A DNA stretch of 64,000 nucleotides from Coix lacryma-jobi var. lacryma-jobi (lineage: Eukaryota; Streptophyta; Magnoliopsida; Poales; Poaceae), in NCBI GenBank assembly GCA_009763385.1, contig CM019831.1, positions 89,935,845 through 89,999,844 of the forward strand. Reading direction: 5' to 3'. The translations under genes and the position numbers were made by a program. Below are positions 23,186 through 33,554 of this stretch, in pieces (position 1 is the stretch's first letter; every line of letters begins with the position of its first letter). The notes beneath the pieces are model-generated. The model did not search any database. It was not told the origin of the DNA and saw nothing but the letters and a program-made list of their open reading frames with translations.

Positions 23186-24214
23186 CACTACCGGAGACGG
23201 GCTCTTTGCCGAGCGTCTGTCGCTTTGCCGAGGGCTAAAACACGGGCACTCGGCACAGAGTTCTTTGCCGAGAGCCAACCCTCGGCACCATACGAAACTC
23301 GGCGACGATTCCTATGCCGAGGGTCCGACTCTCGGCGACGATTCCTTGTCTGACATGACCTTTTGCAGCCTCCTCCGTCAGAAGGTTCGAACAACCGCCA
23401 CGGGGGTCAAGCAGGCGGCAGTTCTCAGGGGTGGCCCGGTTGGCCGGGGGTGCAGTAGATTGAACTTTGGACTATCCTCGTGTGTCACTGAAGTCTCATG
23501 TTGTTGAACTATGTGATGTGAACTATGTGATTTGAGGACATATATGTTATTGAACTATGTGATGTGATATATATATATGTTCTGTGATGTGAAATGTGAT
23601 ATATATGTGATATGTGATGAATGTGATATATATCTGTGTGATAGTGTCGGAGAAAAGGAAAAACAGAACTGGAAAACAAAAAATTGAAATTTACCCAGCT
23701 TTGCCGAGGGTTGCTCTCGGCAAAGAGGCCCTTTGTCGAGGGTTTTGGCCATAGCCCTCGGCAAAGCTGGGGAGACAGAACGTAATTTGCACAGCTTTGC
23801 CAAGGGCTTTGGTCATAGCCCTCGGCAAAGTCCGAGGTTTGCCGAGCGCCGGCTAAGATAGCCCTCGGCGAAGAGGTCTCAAAAAAAAATATTCAAAATT
23901 TCTTTGCCGAGAGTCGGCCCCGGATAACTCTCGGCACAGAAAAATAATAATAAAAAAATTTATCGCTTTGCAAACGTACCGCCTTTGCCGAGAGTCAGGT
24001 TAGCCCTCGGCAAACGTACCGTCAATAGGGACCGCCGTTAACGGCCACTTTTCTTTGCCGAGAGCCGGTCGGGACCCTCGGTAAAAGGTTTGCCGAGAGC
24101 CCGACAAATGGCCCTCGGCAAAGGCTCCTTTGCCATGAGGATTTTTGCCGAGAGCAGCCCTCGGCATAGGCGTCGCCGAGCGCCAGATGGTCTTTGCAGC
24201 CGTTTCCAGTAGTG
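23186..24214. mobile_element. Non-autonomous CACTA (En/Spm) element
   Basis: The 1029-bp insert starts CACTACCGGAGACGGG and ends CCGTTTCCAGTAGTG, and is flanked by the 3-bp direct repeat TTC (23183-23185 and 24215-24217). Both ends are full of CTTTGCCGAG and its complement CTCGGCAAAG, about twenty copies counting variants, the subterminal transposase-binding repeats of grass CACTA elements. No TNPA or TNPD coding is present. Confidence 0.95.
23505..23645. repeat. TATGTGATGTGA minisatellite inside the CACTA element
   Basis: Imperfect repeats of ACTATGTGATGTGA and GTGATATATATG fill this AT-rich centre of the CACTA element. The units vary in length, consistent with slippage. Confidence 0.7.
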
Positions 24215-24277
24215 TTCCCAGCTGCCGTGTCTATAAATTCCCGTGCACAGTTCTTTCATCATGTCCGGTTTGCTTCC

Positions 24278-25218
24278 ATGGCAGACCTACATGATCTAAA
24301 TGAACCAGTGCCAGTTCTGGGAATTGATCTGAATGATCCGGTGATTGAAGAAGATGACGAAGAGCGTGCTTTGGAGGAGAGACAAAATGTCATCGAGGTT
24401 TACCTTCCCAATCCAAATGATTGGGAAGATGTATCTGATTTGAACCACTTGTTCTGGGAACCAGCTGAAGAAGGTGAGTTGTATTCTATTTTCTGCTACT
24501 AACTTTTGTGTACCTTTCACGTTTTTTATAACCTGTTTTTTTTTTAACATAAGACAACTTCGTTTCGAATGAAGGAGGTGAAGGGCATGAAGCCAATCAA
24601 GAATCTACAACCTGAGCTGCCTGACTTGAACGTGAATGTTTCTGGTGGTGATGAAGGACAAGATTTGCCTGACTTCAACGTTTCTGGTAACGACGAAGCT
24701 CCTTTTGTTGAATGGAGTACTCCTTGCTTTAATAGTTTAGTTTATGAACAGTACCTACTTGTTTGAGTTTGCATGGCTTAGTTTAAGAAGAGTACGTGCT
24801 TGTTTTATTGTTTCAGTACAAGGTGGTGGTCACCAAAAGAGAAAGCAGTATAGTGATGCAACAAAAAGAGATGTGTACGCAATGCTTCTAGAGGGATCAG
24901 TAGATGGCCATTTGCCAGATGGATTGTCACTGCATGTATCAGAGGCCATGGGTGTTTCCTTGAGATGTGTGCAACGTATTTGGAATAATGGACGAAAGGG
25001 TGGAGGCATACGTGCAGTTGTGAACAAAAGGGTTAAGAATTGTGGCCGTAAAAGAATTGAGATCCTGTCAGAAACAATCCGCAGAATTCCATTTCAAAAT
25101 CGGACAACGTTAGTAGATTTAGCAAGGGCACTTGGCGTCTCCACGAGCGTATCTGAGTAACATAATCATGCATCCATATCTGAGTAAAAAACAATAGGAA
25201 GAAGCGCTTCAAGCACCA
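24278..25218 (+). pseudogene. Mariner-like transposase, N-terminal half
   Basis: The likely start ATG at 24278 gives MADLHDLNEPVPVLGIDLND, a typical start of plant mariner transposases. Exon 1 ends at 24473 (AAG|GTGAGT). A second exon carries repeats of LPDLNV/LPDFNV (24569-24720), and a third after TTTCAG near 24818 carries the helix-turn-helix region KRKQYSDATKRDVYAMLLEG...VQRIW and NCGRKRIEI. The main frame stops at 25160, but transposase-like residues (HPYLSKK) continue in another frame to about 25218. The DDD catalytic domain is absent. The CACTA insertion ends 64 bp upstream of the ATG. Confidence 0.85.
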
Positions 25219-25820
25219 GGATAACATCGGTGAATCATCATGTCGATGATAAACGCGGCTTCACGGACGTCGACATCTGAGGCGCCAAAGTATGCAGGTA
25301 TTAGGAGCGGCCCCATGATCATGAAAGCTTTTTGCCTGCAAAAGACATCATTGGGTGTCGATGCCAGTTGCAGAAGAGCTTGCGCTGCTTCTTCGTCCTC
25401 CTCCGGCGGACGCTCATCGGCAAACTCACCCTGGGACTTGTCGACTTGGATGGCCACGCCGACCTTCATGGCCACACCTCCATGAGCCACCGAGTCCTCG
25501 CCTTTCCGAGCCGCGCGCGCGCGCTGCACTCCATGGCCTTGCCGAGCAAGGGAGGTGCCACACCTTCGTCTTCGAGCAAATCTTCCTCTTCGAAATCTGG
25601 CGCATAATTCACTCCACGGTCGAGCGGTACGCCGGCGGCGAAGTCCTTTTCGGCCATCGTATGTGACTGAACAGAATGAAGAATGCAGAAGAACGCGAAC
25701 CATGCAGGCTTCTGCTTTAACTCCGCCTCGCATGCAAAATGCTTTTGGGTTCCATGCGGACGAGTAAATGCTACGACGCTTTTTATCTTCCTTCTCGAAA
25801 ACAACCACCGCACCTAACAA
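25219..25820 (-). pseudogene. Unrecognised GC-rich gene-like segment inside the mariner-like element
   Basis: A 203-codon frame runs on the minus strand from 25820 to 25209. A second overlapping frame (25813 to 25466) contains MAEKDFAAGVPLDRGV and an acidic stretch, and the two can be linked by one frame change near 25470. The C-terminal part (EEAAQALLQLASTPNDVFC, FIIDMMIHRC) looks protein-like, but I recognise no domain. Base composition rises sharply compared with the transposase and the 3' end. The segment is probably a captured piece of a host gene; its source is unknown. Confidence 0.5.
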
Positions 25821-25929
25821 TACGTTTGAAATGAAAAAGCTCTGTAAGCCCTATAATTGATAACGGAGGGAGTAATCTCCTGTGTATCTCACATAAACAC
25901 AATTAGGTCACCTAGGTTGTCACTCAATT

Positions 25930-26350
25930 ACCAAACCAAAGCAAGGACCTTTCAGCTAGGGATTCTTGAATTGGAAAGATTTGGAAGGGTTTTGGGACTT
26001 AGAAAGATTTGGTATGAGTGGGTTGATCCTGGCAGACCATGAATGAGAACTGTTTTGTCTTGCAATCAAATGGACAGAGCTCTTTTTCCATGACGGTGGG
26101 TGGTGACTATTGGGTGAGGAGACAAAGCAAGTTTTTAGCACTCACCAAGAGTAAGTGGTGCAGAGCCAATTGACATATATAACACCAAATTTGTACCTGT
26201 TGACTTGGCGAAAGAACCAGAAAGTGAAACATGAGCTTCTGAATGTGAACTGGACAAGAGTTTTTATGGAGGATGTATGGAATCTGTTTAGCAAACAACA
26301 ATGTTTGTGGAGCTTTGAGACCTTATGTAGGAAGTCCACTTGTTGGAATA
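25930..26350 (+). pseudogene. LINE remnant, region after reverse transcriptase
   Basis: Translated fragments read LGILELERFGRVLGLRKIWYEW and later LNVNWTRVFMEDVWNLFS. These match the stretch between the reverse transcriptase and the zf-RVT domain of plant LINE proteins. Frames are broken several times. No 5' part of the LINE is visible, consistent with 5' truncation. Confidence 0.7.
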
Positions 26351-27640
26351 GATGACACCACTTGTTGAAATAAGATGACACCTTTTTACAGAAATAGAAA
26401 ACAAAGGGAACTTACATCGCAAGATCGGTGTACCTAGCATAGTTTAAAGGATCAATATCCCCCTTTCAATTCCAAATCTGTTCGGAGGGCACAGACATCA
26501 TCAGATACCATCATTGATTATAAGATGAGCTCGTTCCTACATTTGCATAGTAATTTTGGGTACAATTTACTTTATTACACATGTACATGTCATTATTTGC
26601 TTGTAGGTACAAAGGTTGTCTCAAAGTGCAAGTCCATCAAAGTTGAACTTTCAGTTCAACAACGTGATAATACTTCATTGGGAAGGCCACAACTTCTTCA
26701 TCCGGAGTGAGTTTGAGGTCTATAAGCACTTGATCAAAAGCTTATTTGATAAGCTTTTAAATAGATATGGTTTGACCTCGAGATCTTGTTGGCAAGTCCT
26801 CCAAATCATCATGACAAGTTGTCATCATTTTTGCCGAGAGCTATTTCGTCGTCATGAATCCGATATTCTCCATTAGAAAAATAGACAAAGTTGGGACATG
26901 CCCCTAGAAGATAGAGAATACACCAAGAAAGTCGTTGGATGTCCACCCCCTTGGCCACGAGTCCAGCCCAGAATCCAGCAGAAGCCTACAGTAAAACGGA
27001 CGCCTAGGATGCATGCAGACTACGGTTTTAATGATCCACCTGTGGATGGAAAGGTAATTTCATAATCTAACAAATGGCTTTGATTTGAGGTCCAAATTCC
27101 ACCGAAGTCAATGGAAATCATTGAAACAAGTCATCGTCCAAATATAGCAGCACATCGCATGTCACCGTCATGTTGGGTCACCTTAGGGACACGAGTTGGA
27201 GGGGGTTCCTTGGATGCCCCTTAGATTATATAATCAGTAGCAGCTACCCATGTTATGGTTTATTGTTTTTCTTTAGATCAATTTGTATTTTAATAGCCGT
27301 CGTTATTGGTTTATGAGTCCCAAATTGAGATCTTAATCATATATCTACAAATTATCACGTTAGTTGAGTTGCATTTTATCTTATTCTTACTTGTGTTCTT
27401 TGATTCGTGGCATGGATTAGCCTTCTTGGTGAGGTCAATAGGATTGTGGCACTATAGATAACATGGTGCTAAGGTTGTAGGGTTTAGGCCTTTGTGATTT
27501 AAAGCCAGGTCGATGTCTCGCTCTACATCAAATCGATAGGTATTTTGAACTTGACGGAAGATTAGGAATCTACGTCTCCATCACATGTTGAGCGGGAACC
27601 TAGGTTCTTTGCATGGTTACTAATACAAGCAAAGATCCTA
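26351..27640. other. Unassigned stretch between two LINE fragments
   Basis: This 1.3 kb has only short open frames without recognisable domains. The LINE fragments on both sides belong together in order, so this stretch is either an insertion into the LINE or highly diverged LINE sequence. I saw no terminal repeats. Confidence 0.4.
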
Positions 27641-28025
27641 ACAACAAATAATTTAATACAAAGGAATTGGTGATGCAATCCAACATGTCCAAAATGTGAT
27701 GAACATGCAGAGACGGTGCTACATCTATGTGTGCTTTGCCCTTTTGCTTCAAAAGTCTAGCTACTTATTAGAAATTGGGCATGAAATTTTATAAGGCTAC
27801 CATGACCAAATGTCGAGACACTGCAACAATAGTTGGAGGCTCACTATAGGGACAATTTGCTTTGCAGCAAAGAACAAACTAGAATAATACTCATGTACAC
27901 AACATGGAGTATATGGAAGGAGCGACATCAAAGAACTTTTGAAGATCACCTTTAGAAGTACTGGGATTAATCAAGGAGGAGCTGGAGCTTATGAACCAAG
28001 CCAGCGGATGTCCATATGTTCCCTA
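27641..28025 (+). pseudogene. LINE remnant, zf-RVT domain and C-terminus
   Basis: The translation shows KILTTNNLIQRNW, then CPKCDEHAETVLHLCVLCPF, the Cys/His zf-RVT motif of plant LINE ORF2. It closes with LGLIKEELELMNQA shortly before a stop at about 28023. It is the 3' end of the same kind of element as 25930-26350. Confidence 0.75.
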
Positions 28026-28335
28026 ATGTTTTTTCTCGTTTTGTATTGTGTTTGTATCCATGTTTTTCCATGTAAATTTCTTACATAAGACTTGTTTTCT
28101 TCTTATATGATATATAGCAAAGCTCCTGCTCATGTTTCCCAAAAGGAATATAAGTATGGCATAAACTTTGACAGTAATAGTCTCAAAAAAGTTTGACAGT
28201 AATTTTTCTAGCATTATATGTCAGTAGAATGGTATATCAAATACATGTTTTTTCAGATTATTTCTAAAAATATATATATTTACATGCTTTTTCATGGTGT
28301 CAAATGTTTTAAGAGTTTAATTCTCAATTATATTA
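28026..28335. other. LINE 3' untranslated remnant and flank of the Pong-like element
   Basis: AT-rich sequence without a gene. It probably includes the LINE 3' untranslated region; a clean poly(A) tail is not visible. It ends with TTA (28333-28335), the target duplication of the next element. Confidence 0.4.
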
Positions 28336-29094
28336 GAGCATCTCCAATAGTTTCCCATATTGACTTGCCATCCTTGTTTTTTTTTGGCAAAACAAGAAAA
28401 ACCATTCTTCAACTGTTTGGCATTTGACTTGGCATCTATTCCTCACTTGCCATCTATGTGAACGGCGCGCGCATATTTGCGCGGTGAATTCCACTTCGCA
28501 TCGCGAGTTTGGTGGCCGGCGTGATCTCTCCCGCGCGTTGAAGGCGAAGCGATCTCTCCCGCGCACGTTAAAACCCTCGCGTCGCGGACGTCCCTTCTTC
28601 TTCGCCTATATCTGGACGCGAGTGCGGCGGCGCGTACTCCATCTCGTGTCTTCTCCATCGCACGCAGTGGGCGGCGGCCTCCATCCTCTCCATCTTCTCG
28701 GTATTACGCCAGCGTCGTTCTTCTCCATCTCATCGCTAGGGCGCCGACCTCCATCTTGTCCATCGCTTCTCTGCTGCAGGAGGCCGGTCATCAGATCAGG
28801 TTTGTTCTCTCTCAATCTCCATGGCTCGAGTTCTTGTACAGTTCATGCCTTGATTTTGATTCACCAATGCTTCATCTATGTATCTGAATCTGTTGTTCAT
28901 ATGCCTAGATTTGATGCCTTGACTAGATGATTGATATAGGGCACAAATAATTTTGTGAAGCTGGCCGATTCCTGTTAATGTTTTAAGATTCAGTAAACTC
29001 TATGGATGTGTCCTTGATCATGTATGAAAGATAAATATTGTACAATACGAAAACTGTATGTGTATATGAATCCTAGTATTTTATTTGTAGACTT

Positions 29095-30093
29095 ATGGAG
29101 ATCGAAGGAGATGATGGGCATTTCTTGTTGGACATTCTTCTCAATGGAGAAGGTGTTCATGTAGCTGGTTTGGATGAGTACAACATTGGGATAACTCAAG
29201 ACACTGAAATTGTTGAAGAAGTGCAAGCTACCAACATCACAAAGGGGGCTGCTAGGAGGAAAAATAATTTTCATCATAAGGAAGATTAAATTGTATGCTC
29301 GGGTTGGTTGAATGTTAGCAAAGATCCCATCAACGGTGCCAACCAATCCAAATCAACCTTTTGGGGAAGAGTTCATGCCTACTTTGAGGAACATAGTGTG
29401 ATTGGAGCTGTGAGGACAGAGAGCTCCATTATGCATAGATGGTTGACAATTCAGTGTCAAGTTAATAAGTTTTGTTCATGCTATGAACAAATCCTACGTA
29501 GGAATCAAAGTGGGACAACTATTGATGACAAGGTATGTTAATTGTGTTGATTTACTTCAACTTTGATTATTTGGAAATGACATTTGCACTGATAAATATA
29601 ATATATGTGTACAGGTTGTTGAAGCCAAAAAATTGTATGTTGAATTGGATAAAGATAAGAAAAGTTTTGGTCTTGAGCACTGTTGGAAGATATTGAAGGG
29701 GGAAGACAAGTGGAAAGCCAGGATGATAGAGCTTGCCGAGTTGGAGAAACTAGTTGCCAAGAAAAAAAAGAAGGGATCCACCAAGGAAAAGAGAACGAGG
29801 GAGGAAGAAGTGACTCAAAATAATGAACTTGAAGCAGCTGGTGGACAAGAAACCGCAACAAATAAAAGGCCAGAAGGGGTTAAGAAGGCAAAAGAAAACC
29901 TTAGGCGTGGTGGTGGCGAAGCTTGCATGGAAGCTTTGGACAAGATGATGGCAAAGAAGGAGGTTCTGGACAAGGAAAAGGAGAAGGCCAAGGAGGAGAG
30001 GTTCATGGCTTCACTAGAGCTAGAGAAGGCTGCACTAGAGCTCGAGAAGAAGAAGGTGGCAAATGAAGAAAAGAAGGCAGAACAATGCTCTTA
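29095..30093 (+). pseudogene. Pong-type ORF1 (Myb/trihelix-like protein), C-terminus deleted
   Basis: Starting at MEIEGDDGHF, the frame runs to a TAA at 29287-29289 and then continues as IVCSGWLNVSKDPINGANQS...FWGRVHAYFEE, the DNA-binding domain of Pong ORF1. An intron with GT at 29533 and AG at 29614 separates it from VVEAKKLYVELDK...GLEHCWKILKGEDKW. A Lys/Glu-rich coil (RGGGEACMEALDKMMAKKE) follows. Frame similarity ends near 30093 at the junction with the transposase gene, so the last part is missing. Family knowledge: ORF1 protein binds element ends and is needed with the transposase. Confidence 0.85.
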
Positions 30094-31245
30094 TGATCAC
30101 ACATGCGATCATGATCTTTGATAATGTCTCTATATCCCACATGCGAGCAGGCCCTCGAACAATGGCATACCTAGATTGAAGGACCCCAAAAGCTCTCTCG
30201 ACCATCTTCCTGGCTGCTTCTTGTGCTTTAGCAAAATATTGCATCTTGTTCCCCATAGGAGCAGTGATGGACTTGACTAATGTAGCCCACATGGGGTATA
30301 TGCCATCTGCAAGATAATATCCCATTGTGTAATCATGGCCATTAACAGAAAAATGGCTTCTGGAGCTCTACCTTCCGCCAAATTATCAAACAAAGAGGAC
30401 CTATGAAGAACATTGATATCATTGTCAGACCCTGGCATTCCAAAAAAAGCGTGCCATATCCAAAGATCGTTCGACGCAACAGCCTCCAAAATGATAGTGG
30501 CCTTCTCCACATGACCCTTGTACTGACCTTGTTTCTCATAAGGACAGTTCTTCCATTGCCAATGCATACATTCTATGGAACCTGCATTCCTAGAAATCCT
30601 TTTTGCTAACCCATTGCAAGTAAGCGTGTTGTGTCTGCCTCATTGGGATATTTGAGATATTCTTCTCCAAATATTTCATCAATTGTTTCAACACACCTCC
30701 GTAAGCTCTCTAGTGTTGTACTTTCGCCGATGCGAACGTACTCATCTGTAGCGTCAGCAGGAACCCCATAAGTAATCATACGCATTGCGGCAGTGACTTT
30801 TTGCAAGCAAGACAATCCAAGAGCATTGGTCGCGTTCCTTTTCTGCACAAAGTAATCATCGTGTCCTTCTACTGCATTCATTATGCGTAAGAAAAGCTCC
30901 CTGGACATCCTGTACCTGAAAAAAATAAGACCCTAGTTTAACACATCGAATAATTTTTAAACACATACAACAAATCAAACCAAAACGAAAGAACAACGAC
31001 CTTCGACGAAATATTTCAGGGCCATATGTTGGATTGACCGCCAAATAATCTTGAAACATCCTCTCATGCCTGCCTTCTCTATCACGGCGATGAAATCTAC
31101 GACCTTTGATGGAGCCACCGTGTTTCTTTTTGGCATTGGCAAAGGTGTTCACAATTGCAGCAGCCACTACTATCTCAAAGTGATCATCATCATCGGATGA
31201 TTCCTCATCCAACCTTCTACGAAGAAGGGATCTCTTCGTAGCCAT
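30087..31245 (-). pseudogene. Pong-type DDE transposase, C-terminus deleted
   Basis: The frame starts MATKRSLLRRRLDEESSDDD at 31245. A likely intron (about 31000-30916) separates FRRR from RMSRELFLRIMNAVEGHDDYF, followed by SCLQKVTAAMRMITYGV. Near 30575 a one-base loss shifts frame, and the first catalytic motif reads GSIECMHW where the family has GSIDCMHW, so the first Asp is Glu. The second motif GSDNDINVLHRS is intact, and the final Glu is in VERAFGVLQSR. Another frame change lies near 30345. The gene ends at ACVI (about 30090), where it meets ORF1. Confidence 0.88.
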
Positions 31246-31274
31246 GATTCCTGACTCAAATATGATCTACACTA

Positions 31275-31389
31275 CATAAAACATGGATCACCATGAGACC
31301 GATGGGAAGAGAGATGGGGAGATGACAGATGACCGAAGGACATAAAACATGGATCACCATGAGACCGATGGGAAGAGAGATGGGGAGAT
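31275..31389. repeat. 49-bp direct duplication ending at the CopiaE LTR
   Basis: The 49 bases from 31275 to 31323 recur at 31341-31389, apparently without change, with a 17-bp spacer. The second copy stops exactly where the CopiaE LTR begins and includes GAGAT, its expected target duplication. Confidence 0.9.
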
Positions 31390-31671
31390 TGAAGGACCAA
31401 GAATGCTAAAGCAAGGTGACCAGATGGGGTGGGTGAATGGGAGCTTCAAAATTTCTTTTCAGAAACTTGTTGCCACTGTCCCAAGAATCACCCTAAGAGC
31501 AAAATTAGAGCTTGCAAGTGTCCACGACCCTAGATGTAGGGTGGATGCTTCCAAGAAGCACAGCGGGACACTACACGACTCTAGAAACCCACCACAAAAA
31601 CCCAAAACCAAATCTGAAGTTAGACGAACAAACTGCGGACAAAATAGTGCAGAAGAACCTGCATGGTCAGG

Positions 31672-31890
31672 CAACGGACACGTCCGATGTGAAAAGGCCA
31701 AGTCTGGAACCTTACTGCATAGACATCAAACGTTGGCTACAGTGAAGCCCTAGCGTCCGATGCTAGACCCTCGGACGCTCCGATGGCAACGGACGCGCCG
31801 ATGGTCAGCGTCTGATGCTCCTTAGAAAACACTGTCAGATGACACATGGCATCGGACGCATCCGATGTGATAAACACAGCGTCCGATGCC
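31672..31890. repeat. CGTCCGATG palindrome cluster in the CopiaE LTR
   Basis: Half-sites GCGTCCGATGC and CATCGGACGC recur here, for example CGGACACGTCCGATG and CATCGGACGCATCCGATG. In the minus-strand element they lie downstream of the TATA region, in R/U5. The CopiaD LTR has a different palindrome unit at the same place. Confidence 0.85.
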
Positions 31891-32677
31891 CCCGAAACTG
31901 TGTTGTTCTTCCGCGGATTCAACCCGATCTCCTCCGAATCAAAAGCTCTAAGGCTTAGACTTGGTATGAGGAGTCCCTACGAGGTTAGTGAGCTATCCCA
32001 AAGAGATCATGGCTCGAACCTAACTCCAAATCGGTGAATCGGAAGAATTCGGGGCAAGGGAGACAAAACTCGATTTGAAATGAAAATCGACCGATCTACT
32101 AGCTCATGAGGTTAGAGAAGAATTCCTTCGGTGGAAAGATGCGCCTCACGATCTAGAACAACTCAGTTCAAACGGAATCACAAACGACGTAGTGAGTAGA
32201 GAGATCGCTCAATGGGAAAAACATGGAGAAAAAGGAACTCGCGAAGAACAACTCCAAAACGCGAATCACAACCACGAATTTGCAACCGTGTGGCTAACAC
32301 ACGCTACAACAGTGAGATTACGGTCTCACTTCCTCAAAATCTCACGAACATAGAGGTATGACTGTCTTCTCTGTGGATCTCAGTTCGCTGCAGCAGAGGA
32401 TAGGGAGAGCAGGAAAACCTAGAAGGCAAAATAGCAAATGGCTGAGATAGGATGGGAGGTGGGTGTCTCCCTCTACTTATCCTAATTCTAGTTCCCACTC
32501 TACCCCTAACTAATTACAGAGCGAACCAGCTAAACCCTAGGGCTATTCTGGACCAACTCGAAGAGTCTGGTGATCCGACGGCCACACCCACACAACTGGT
32601 AGTGTTGCCTTGACGCAACCTCATCGATTGCCGCCACGTGCCGCCACGCTCTGCTCATCCTTTTCCCGGACTTCGCC

Positions 32678-32939
32678 CCCGGTTTTGTGGCCCAAACCGG
32701 GAAACCAGCCTTCACGACCAACCCCCGGTTTTGAGGCCCAAACCGGGAAACCAGCCGTCCATCGCCTGAGTTTTGTCGCCCAAACTCAGAAACCCGCAGC
32801 ACCCAGGTTTTGAGGCCCAAACTTGGAAACCGTCCTCAGCCCGAGTTTTGTGGCCCAAACTCGAAAACCATCAGCGCCCAGGGTTTGAGGCTCAAACCTG
32901 GAAACCGTCCACCGGTGGTTTTTCTGTGGCTCAACCACC
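32678..32939 (-). repeat. Seven-unit hairpin array in the CopiaE LTR
   Basis: Units of about 38-48 bp each contain a stem of 7-8 bp around a loop near TGAGGCCC. Stems are CCCGGTTT/AAACCGGG (units 1 and 2), CTGAGTTT/AAACTCAG (3), CCAGGTTT/AAACTTGG (4), CCGAGTTT/AAACTCGA (5), a CCAGGTTT-type unit (6) and GGTGGTT/AACCACC (7). The inner TTT...AAA and loop are constant while outer bases change on both arms together. Confidence 0.9.
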
Positions 32940-33288
32940 AAACCGAGCCGTAGATGGGATGCACCACCCGTGCACCCCGTCCACCGACACATGTTCCCAG
33001 GTTCTCAACCCGAGAAACACTGTGCCCGCAAGTCTCCGCTCGTCGTTGTCCCAGGCTGTCAGCCACCACAGCTGATCCTCAGGCCACCAGTCCCTCAGTC
33101 CAAGCCTCACGTTCGCCCTTCACCGCTCCCGGTTCATCGTCACGGCACGTCTCTACTTGACCTTCACCTTGCCTTCGATAACTATATCCATGCTCAACAC
33201 CTTCACAACACAAGCCAAAGTACATGCGCATTATCCCAGTTGACAATCACTCATCACTCGAGACTCGGCATACACCCATGTATCCGCA

Positions 33289-33554
33289 ATCTCCCCCTTG
33301 ATGAGTGCATTGTCAACTACCAACACAAATCATAATGAAGTAGAAGAAGGAAGGAAGAAGGAGAGAGAACTCGACCAAATGACCCAAAAGCATAGCAAAG
33401 CCGAAGAAGGTCAAGTGGAAAGAGCAAGACAACTTGGTCAACAAAGACATGGGCAACGACTCGACGCAACCAAGCAAAGCAAAGCTAGCCCTCAAGAAGA
33501 GGTAGAACAGGCTCAACACCACTAGCAAGAAAACTCGACACCAGTTGAAATACC
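33289..33554 (-). other. CopiaE 3' untranslated region, part next to the LTR
   Basis: It contains the purine tract next to the LTR and repeats of AGCCCTCAAGAAGAGGTAGAAC. It continues at 59280 on the other side of CopiaD, whose target duplication ATACC is at 33550-33554. Confidence 0.85.

Larger units (their letters stand above)
22866..25872 (+). mobile_element. Mariner-like element with CACTA insertion and captured segment
   Basis: The ends CTCCCTTTGTTATC and GATAACGGAGGGAG are inverted repeats of 14 bp with two mismatches. They are flanked by TA on both sides (22864-22865 and 25873-25874), the mariner/Stowaway signature. Between them lie a 5' untranslated part, a 1-kb CACTA element, the N-terminal half of a plant mariner transposase on the + strand, and a minus-strand GC-rich gene-like segment where the catalytic half should be. 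Size without the CACTA is about 2.0 kb. The element cannot encode a working transposase. Confidence 0.8.
28336..31389. mobile_element. Pong/PIF-Harbinger element, right end missing
   Basis: The left end GAGCATCTCCAATAG follows TTA, as in PIF/Harbinger elements with a 3-bp TTA/TAA target. Inside are a + strand ORF1 (Myb-like) and a minus-strand DDE transposase facing it. No matching right inverted repeat occurs before 31389, where the LTR of CopiaE begins, so the right end should lie beyond the window on the far side of CopiaE. Confidence 0.8.
31390..33288 (-). repeat. CopiaE 3' LTR
   Basis: On the + strand it begins TGAAGGACCAAGAATG and ends CCATGTATCCGCA; length 1899. The purine tract CAAGGGGGAGAT (minus strand) abuts its right end, which marks it as the 3' LTR of a minus-strand element. 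It carries a CGGAC-type palindrome cluster (about 31672-31890), a degenerate TATA region near 32465-32485, and an array of seven hairpins (32678-32939). Confidence 0.9.

Noticed and set aside
25240..25767. + strand frames over the captured segment
   Set aside because: The minus-strand frames have better protein character (acidic and hydrophobic pattern, plausible start MAEKDF); the + frames are Ser/Pro/Arg-rich shadows of GC-rich codons.
28424..28930. 168-codon + strand frame at the left end of the Pong-like element
   Set aside because: It lies in a GC-rich 5' untranslated region with open frames on both strands and no similarity to ORF1, which begins at 29095.
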